Source: Gordonia sediminis (GTDB lineage Bacteria; Actinomycetota; Actinomycetes; Mycobacteriales; Mycobacteriaceae). From it: a DNA stretch of 64,000 nucleotides. Numbering within the stretch: the first letter of the stretch is position 1; every line of letters begins with the position of its first letter. Under the pieces are notes generated by a model. It was not told the DNA's origin. It ran no database searches and saw only the letters and a program-made list of their open reading frames with translations. The translations under genes were made by a program, and so were the position numbers. Shown here in pieces: positions 60,245 to 64,000 of this stretch. The stretch lies in the NCBI GenBank assembly GCA_004193205.1, contig RZUM01000001.1:310001-374000 (forward strand), in the 5' to 3' direction.

Positions 60245-60853
60245 GTGATCACCTCCACCGTCGCCGACACGACCCGCGACCGCATCCTCTCCGCAGCGGC
60301 GGACGAGTTCGCCCAGCACGGCGCGGCCGGGGCCCGCATCGATCGGATCGCCCGCCGGGCGAAGACGAGCAAAGAGCGGATGTACGCGTACTTCCGCAGC
60401 AAGGAGCAGCTCTATCGCGTCGTCGCCGAACGCGAACTCGCCGAGATGACCGACGCGACGCATATGGACGCCACCGATCTGCCCGGCTATGCGGGACGGG
60501 TGCACGACTACTTCATGGCCCGTCCCGACCACCTCCGGCTCATGCACTGGGGAATGCTGGACAGCGTCGAGACGCGAACTCCCGGCGATCCCTATCTCGA
60601 CGCGATGCAGCAGACGGTGCATGACGGCATCGAGCAGATCCGTCAGGCACAGCGCGCCGGGCAGCTCGACGCCTCCTGGGATCCGATCGACGTGATGGTC
60701 ATCGTCAACCAGATCGCCCTGGCCTGGGCCTGGCAGCCGGGCCTCACCGACCTCGTCGAGGGACAGGTCAATGATCCATCCGCGGCCGCGCGGCGCGCCT
60801 CGATCGTCGCCGCCGTGGCCGGCCTGTTCCCGACAGGAGGAGTCGCGTCGTGA
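60245..60853 (+). CDS. TetR-family regulator
   Basis: 202 residues. HTH: RIDRIARRAKTSKERMYAYF (about 33-52) followed by RSKEQLYRVVAERELAEM. The C-terminal domain is TetR_C-like. GTG 60245 is inferred from the -10 box 7 nt before it (leaderless); GTG 60239 is also in frame. It lies immediately after a perfect operator palindrome, so it is probably autoregulated and controls the downstream genes and perhaps the esterases. The stop overlaps the next gene's start (GTGA). Confidence 0.86.
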   Translation: MITSTVADTTRDRILSAAADEFAQHGAAGARIDRIARRAKTSKERMYAYFRSKEQLYRVVAERELAEMTDATHMDATDLPGYAGRVHDYFMARPDHLRLMHWGMLDSVETRTPGDPYLDAMQQTVHDGIEQIRQAQRAGQLDASWDPIDVMVIVNQIALAWAWQPGLTDLVEGQVNDPSAAARRASIVAAVAGLFPTGGVAS

Positions 60854-61926
60854 GGGAATGGATAGTCAGACTCAACACCATTGACGGCGGTGCGGCCGAA
60901 GCGCTCCGGGTCATCGAGCATTTCGACACGCTGGTCGACCAGCGGTCGTCGGCGATGGCCATGCTGCGCGCGGCCGCGGCGCTGGCGAATTGCCCCTGCG
61001 GACTGGAGGATCCGGACCGCGGCCTACGCGTCGGGGTCGACGCGTCCGGTCGAGCCGTCGCCAAGGACGCCGACGACGCGGCCGGCGCGACGGCACGCCG
61101 CACGGAATGCTTCGAGGAGATCACGGTCTGGCTCGACCGCGACGGCCCGCCGCAGCCACTGGATCATCTGATCCTCGAGCGGTTCGCCCGCAGCCTGCAT
61201 GCGGTCAAAAAGGCGCGCGACGTGTCGCCCGTCGTGGCCGCAAGGCGGCTCGCCTGCGACCCGGAGGCCTCCCCCGCCGACCGTGACGCCGCGGTCCGTC
61301 AACTCGGGCTCGGATCGACGGTCACGGTGGTCGTAACGCACGTGGCCGACGCGCGGCGACTGCCCGCCGGGCTCGTCGTCGACGACCTTCAGGTCCACCT
61401 CTTTCCCGCGACTGCGGGTGCCGTCGTCGGTGCACCCGCCGCGATCCCGCTCGACATCGCTGCCGGGTTGTGCACCTGCCCGGCCACCGACGTCCATCGG
61501 GGCTGGCAGAACGCCGCCACGGCGCTGCGGATCGCGGTCGATCTCACCACGTGCGACCCCACCCATGTGCACTACGAACACCTGGGCGCCATCGCGACGA
61601 TCGTCGACAGCATCGACCCCGACACCGCCGCGCACGCCCCCGATGTCCGTCGGATGACCGAGCTGCAAGCCCAGCGGCCGTGGGTCGTACCAACTCTGGA
61701 GGCGATTCTCAGCCACACCAGCATTCGTGAGGCCGCGCGGGTGCAGAATCTGCACCACTCCACCATGCGCCAGCGCATCGATTGGCTCGAACGCCAACTC
61801 GGGTACAACCCGCTCGGTGACGGCGGATTCGCCCGCGCCGGCACCACTCTCACGCTGTGGCGGATCGCGATGGCCGCGGCCGGGAGTCGCCGGACCGAGA
61901 CCTTTGCCACCGCCGCGTGTCGGTAA
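60850..61926 (+). CDS. PucR/CdaR-like regulator with C-terminal helix-turn-helix
   Basis: 358 residues. No GGDEF-like PucR centre is clear, but the C-terminal region (VPTLEAILSHTSIREAARVQ and LHHSTMRQRIDWLERQLGYN, about 280-325) is the PucR-type HTH. The N-terminal 250 residues include NCPCGLEDPDRGLR (region often seen in these actinobacterial regulators) and a possible effector domain. GTG 60850 overlaps the TetR stop by 4 nt, so two regulators of different type are co-translated, which is uncommon. Confidence 0.75.
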   Translation: MREWIVRLNTIDGGAAEALRVIEHFDTLVDQRSSAMAMLRAAAALANCPCGLEDPDRGLRVGVDASGRAVAKDADDAAGATARRTECFEEITVWLDRDGPPQPLDHLILERFARSLHAVKKARDVSPVVAARRLACDPEASPADRDAAVRQLGLGSTVTVVVTHVADARRLPAGLVVDDLQVHLFPATAGAVVGAPAAIPLDIAAGLCTCPATDVHRGWQNAATALRIAVDLTTCDPTHVHYEHLGAIATIVDSIDPDTAAHAPDVRRMTELQAQRPWVVPTLEAILSHTSIREAARVQNLHHSTMRQRIDWLERQLGYNPLGDGGFARAGTTLTLWRIAMAAAGSRRTETFATAACR

Positions 61927-62005
61927 ACGGAGGGCGAGTGACGTCGCTGCGGCGGCAGCGGCGTCGCCTACTCAGCGTGTTCACTGAAAACCGAAGGAGG
62001 TTTTC

Positions 62006-62995
62006 ATGTCTCAGCAAACATTCGCATTCGGTCCGGTCCTCGTCCGCCCTCCGTACGATCCTGAACTGGTTCCCGGCCTTGCCCAGATTCGTTCCGCAAC
62101 ACCGGCAATCAGCGACGACACACTGGAGCTCATCCGGGAGATCACGGTCGCGGCCATCCCGGGACGCGATCCGGTCGACCTGACGGTGGGTGGCCGGGTG
62201 CGGGTCGAGGAGCTCACCATCCCGGTCGCCGACGCCGAACTCGCCCTGTGCGTCCTCACACCTGCAGCGGGACAGGGCCCTTGGCCGCTGATCTACTATC
62301 TGCACGGTGGTGGGATGGTCGCGGGTGGACGGCACCTCGGTCTCGAGGATCTCCTCGGCCACGTGGCCGACGGTGACGCCGTCGTCGCGTCCCTCGAATA
62401 CCGGCTCGCACCCGAGCATCCCGATCCCACCCCGGTCACCGACTGCTACGAGGGGCTGCGGTGGTGCGCCGAGAACGCCGACCGATTGCGCATCGACCCG
62501 TCGCACATCATCGTCACCGGCACCAGCGCCGGCGGCGGACTCGCCGCCGGCGTGTCATTGATGGCGCGCGACAGGGGTTTTCCGCGACCCAGCCACCAGA
62601 TCCTGGTCTGCCCGATGCTCGACGACCGGTTCGAAACCCATAGTTCGGTCATGCTCGACGACGACGGGACGTGGGACCGCAACGGAAACCTGTACGGCTG
62701 GAACGCATTACTCGGCGACCGACGCGGCACCGAGAATGTCTCCCCGTATGCCGCGCCGGCGCGGGCCACCGACCTGTCCGGCCTGCCCCGCACATTCCTC
62801 GACGTCGGCTCGGCCGAGGGCTTTCGCGACGAGGTGATCGAGTACGCGACCGGCCTGAGCCGGGCGGGCGTCAGCGTCGACCTCCACATGTGGGGCGGCG
62901 GATTCCACGGCTACGAGAACATCTCTCAGGCGGCTGTCGCGAAAGCGTCGTTCGCCACCCGGACCGAGTTCATCCGGCGTGCACTCGAGCGCTGA
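62006..62995 (+). CDS. HSL-family alpha/beta hydrolase (esterase 2)
   Basis: 329 residues, clear paralogue of the gene at 59198 over its full length. Oxyanion YYLHGGGMV, nucleophile elbow GTSAGGG (standard GxSxG, whereas esterase 1 has GFSGGG), Asp in FLDVGSAEGFRDE, His in GGGFHGYE. GAAGGAGG precedes ATG 62006. It follows the TetR/PucR-like regulator pair by 79 bp and is the likely regulated target. The 3' end overlaps the LLM gene by 26 nt. Confidence 0.88.
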   Translation: MSQQTFAFGPVLVRPPYDPELVPGLAQIRSATPAISDDTLELIREITVAAIPGRDPVDLTVGGRVRVEELTIPVADAELALCVLTPAAGQGPWPLIYYLHGGGMVAGGRHLGLEDLLGHVADGDAVVASLEYRLAPEHPDPTPVTDCYEGLRWCAENADRLRIDPSHIIVTGTSAGGGLAAGVSLMARDRGFPRPSHQILVCPMLDDRFETHSSVMLDDDGTWDRNGNLYGWNALLGDRRGTENVSPYAAPARATDLSGLPRTFLDVGSAEGFRDEVIEYATGLSRAGVSVDLHMWGGGFHGYENISQAAVAKASFATRTEFIRRALER

Positions 62996-63923
62996 CACCT
63001 GATCGGGCCCGCAACGCGGGCCCGATCGATGCGAGCTCGCGCCACGGCGCCATCGGCAATGTCGCGAGATCCGCGGTGAGCACCTGGACGCAGACGTGGT
63101 CGGCGCCGGCGTCCAGGTGCGACTGCACGCGGTCGGCGATCTGCTCGAGCGAGCCCCAGGCCACGATCGCGTCGACGAGACGGTCACTGCCCTCGCCGGC
63201 GAGATCGTCGTCGCCCCAGCCCAGCCGCCGCAGGTTGTTGGTGTAGTTGGGCAATGCGAGATACCGCTGCATGAACCGTCGTCCGATGGCCCTTGCGGCG
63301 CTCGGGTCGGTCTCGAACACCACGGTTTGAGCCGGGGCGAGCAATGGTGCATCGCCGAGCGCCTCGCGTGCCACCGCGGTGTGTTCGACGGGCACGAAGT
63401 AGGTGTGCGCACCGACACCGCGCTCGGCGGCCAACCGCAGCATCCGGGGGCCGAGCGCGGCCAGCACCCGGCGGGGCGCCGTCGGCGACGGCGCCCCGAA
63501 GAAGCTGCTGGTGTCCATCGTGTCGAGGTAGTCGACCATCGTGCTGTACGGCTTGGACCCGTAGCGGCTGTGGTGATTTCCCTCGACCAGCGGCTGATGG
63601 CTGACACCGATGCCGAGGAGGAACCGGTCGACGAACGCCTCGCTGAGGGTTCGCCAGCCAGCATTCATCGTCATCGCGGTCCGGGCATGCAAGTTGGCGA
63701 TACCCGTGGCGACGGTCATCTTCGACGACGCCGAAAGCAGCAGCGCGGCATTGGCGAACGGCTCGCGAGCCACCGCCTCGGGCACCCAGAGGGCGCCGAA
63801 CCCCAGCTCGTCGAGTTCGGCGACGGCGTCCCGGGCGATGGCCATTGGTTGGACATCGAGTTGGAACGACCAGATTCCGAGCGGGCCGAGCTGGGGGATC
63901 GTCTCCCCGACAACATTATTCAC
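62970..63923 (-). CDS. LLM-class (F420/flavin-dependent) oxidoreductase
   Basis: 317 residues, luciferase-like TIM barrel: GPLGIWSFQLDVQP, LGFGALWVPEAVAREPFANA, VATGIANLHARTAMTMNAGW, RFLLGIGVSHQPLV, and the end GADHVCVQVLTAD. Many such proteins in Mycobacteriales use F420. GTG 63923 overlaps the stop of the gene upstream (GTGA); GTG 63935 is also in frame. Its 3' end is convergent with esterase 2 by 26 nt, and a strong hairpin lies inside its last 20 codons. Confidence 0.85.
   Translation of the reverse strand: MNNVVGETIPQLGPLGIWSFQLDVQPMAIARDAVAELDELGFGALWVPEAVAREPFANAALLLSASSKMTVATGIANLHARTAMTMNAGWRTLSEAFVDRFLLGIGVSHQPLVEGNHHSRYGSKPYSTMVDYLDTMDTSSFFGAPSPTAPRRVLAALGPRMLRLAAERGVGAHTYFVPVEHTAVAREALGDAPLLAPAQTVVFETDPSAARAIGRRFMQRYLALPNYTNNLRRLGWGDDDLAGEGSDRLVDAIVAWGSLEQIADRVQSHLDAGADHVCVQVLTADLATLPMAPWRELASIGPALRARSGVSARVHAG
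63001..63027. terminator. Strong hairpin in convergent gene overlap
   Basis: GATCGGGCCCGC (63001-63012) and GCGGGCCCGATC (63016-63027) form a perfect 12-bp GC stem with a 3-nt loop, 6 nt after the esterase 2 stop. It lies inside the coding end of the LLM gene on the other strand. Confidence 0.8.
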
Positions 63924-64000
63924 GGCAGCAGCCACTCGGCATTCGTCCGGAGGAACTTCGTGGTGATCTCTTCGCCGAGGGGTTCGACCCGGGCGACCAT
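63920..64000 (-). CDS. C-terminal fragment of a gene cut by the window edge
   Basis: The last 26 residues are visible, MVARVEPLGEEITT then KFLRTNAEWLLP and a stop; the Met may be internal. Its TGA overlaps the LLM start codon, so it shares an operon with the LLM oxidoreductase. Too short for assignment. Confidence 0.5.
   Translation of the reverse strand: MVARVEPLGEEITTKFLRTNAEWLLP

Noticed and set aside
1-64000. tRNA, rRNA, insertion sequences, integrase or prophage genes
   Set aside because: No cloverleaf-like genes, rRNA segments, transposase motifs or terminal inverted repeats were recognised anywhere in the window by reading; a tRNAscan or ISfinder search would settle this.

Overview
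The window is high-GC DNA (roughly two thirds G+C), densely packed, with GTG starts, many 1-4 nt start/stop overlaps, and gene families typical of mycolic-acid actinomycetes: acyl-CoA dehydrogenases, CaiB-type CoA transferases, FMNH2-dependent two-component monooxygenases, large BTAD/ATPase regulators and a deazaflavin/flavin LLM oxidoreductase. The best guess is a Gordonia-like member of the Mycobacteriales. That is inferred from gene style only; no rRNA or tRNA gene is visible.

Left part (1-10 kb). A truncated LysR gene diverges from an APC amino-acid permease. A minus-strand operon encodes oxidative glucarate degradation: 2-oxoglutarate semialdehyde dehydrogenase, 5-dehydro-4-deoxyglucarate dehydratase, glucarate dehydratase. 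Next is a zinc alcohol dehydrogenase/tautomerase operon that diverges from a TetR gene across two matching operator palindromes. An aldehyde-dehydrogenase-like gene follows, with a perfect Crp/GlxR-type box at its start.

10-20 kb. A GntR gene precedes a six-gene plus-strand operon: flavin reductase, oxygenase, FAH hydrolase, type I extradiol dioxygenase, acetoacetyl-CoA synthetase, ACMSD-like amidohydrolase. It looks like a complete meta-cleavage route for an unidentified aromatic compound that ends in acetoacetate. A related sequence motif occurs once at the regulator promoter and twice before the operon. A minus-strand TPP enzyme/cyclase pair faces it.

20-33 kb. A TetR/MFS exporter/SGNH hydrolase unit is followed by two adjacent perfect hairpins, a coupled VWA-domain/RNase H-domain gene pair, and a 51-residue protein gene. 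Then come a large BTAD-ATPase regulator, a NERD-helicase, a PAP2 phosphatase and a ketopantoate-reductase-like gene.

33-46 kb. A divergent amidohydrolase/creatininase pair has been collapsed by a deletion, leaving two pseudogenes; the rest of the creatininase operon is intact (PNPOx-like, amidohydrolase, cupin). A LysR-controlled MHS transporter/acyl-CoA dehydrogenase/CoA-transferase operon follows. Then a small membrane protein, a low-complexity secreted peptide, adenine deaminase with epoxide hydrolase, and a truncated haemoglobin.

46-64 kb. A second BTAD-ATPase is a close paralogue of the first and shares its promoter. After it lie a RibD-like reductase, a flavodoxin-like protein, a 56-57 bp tandem repeat array, a SWIM/SNF2 helicase, a small islet with a lone RHH protein and HicAB, and a bicupin. 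The right end holds two paralogous HSL-type esterases flanking a coupled TetR/PucR-like regulator pair, and an LLM oxidoreductase.
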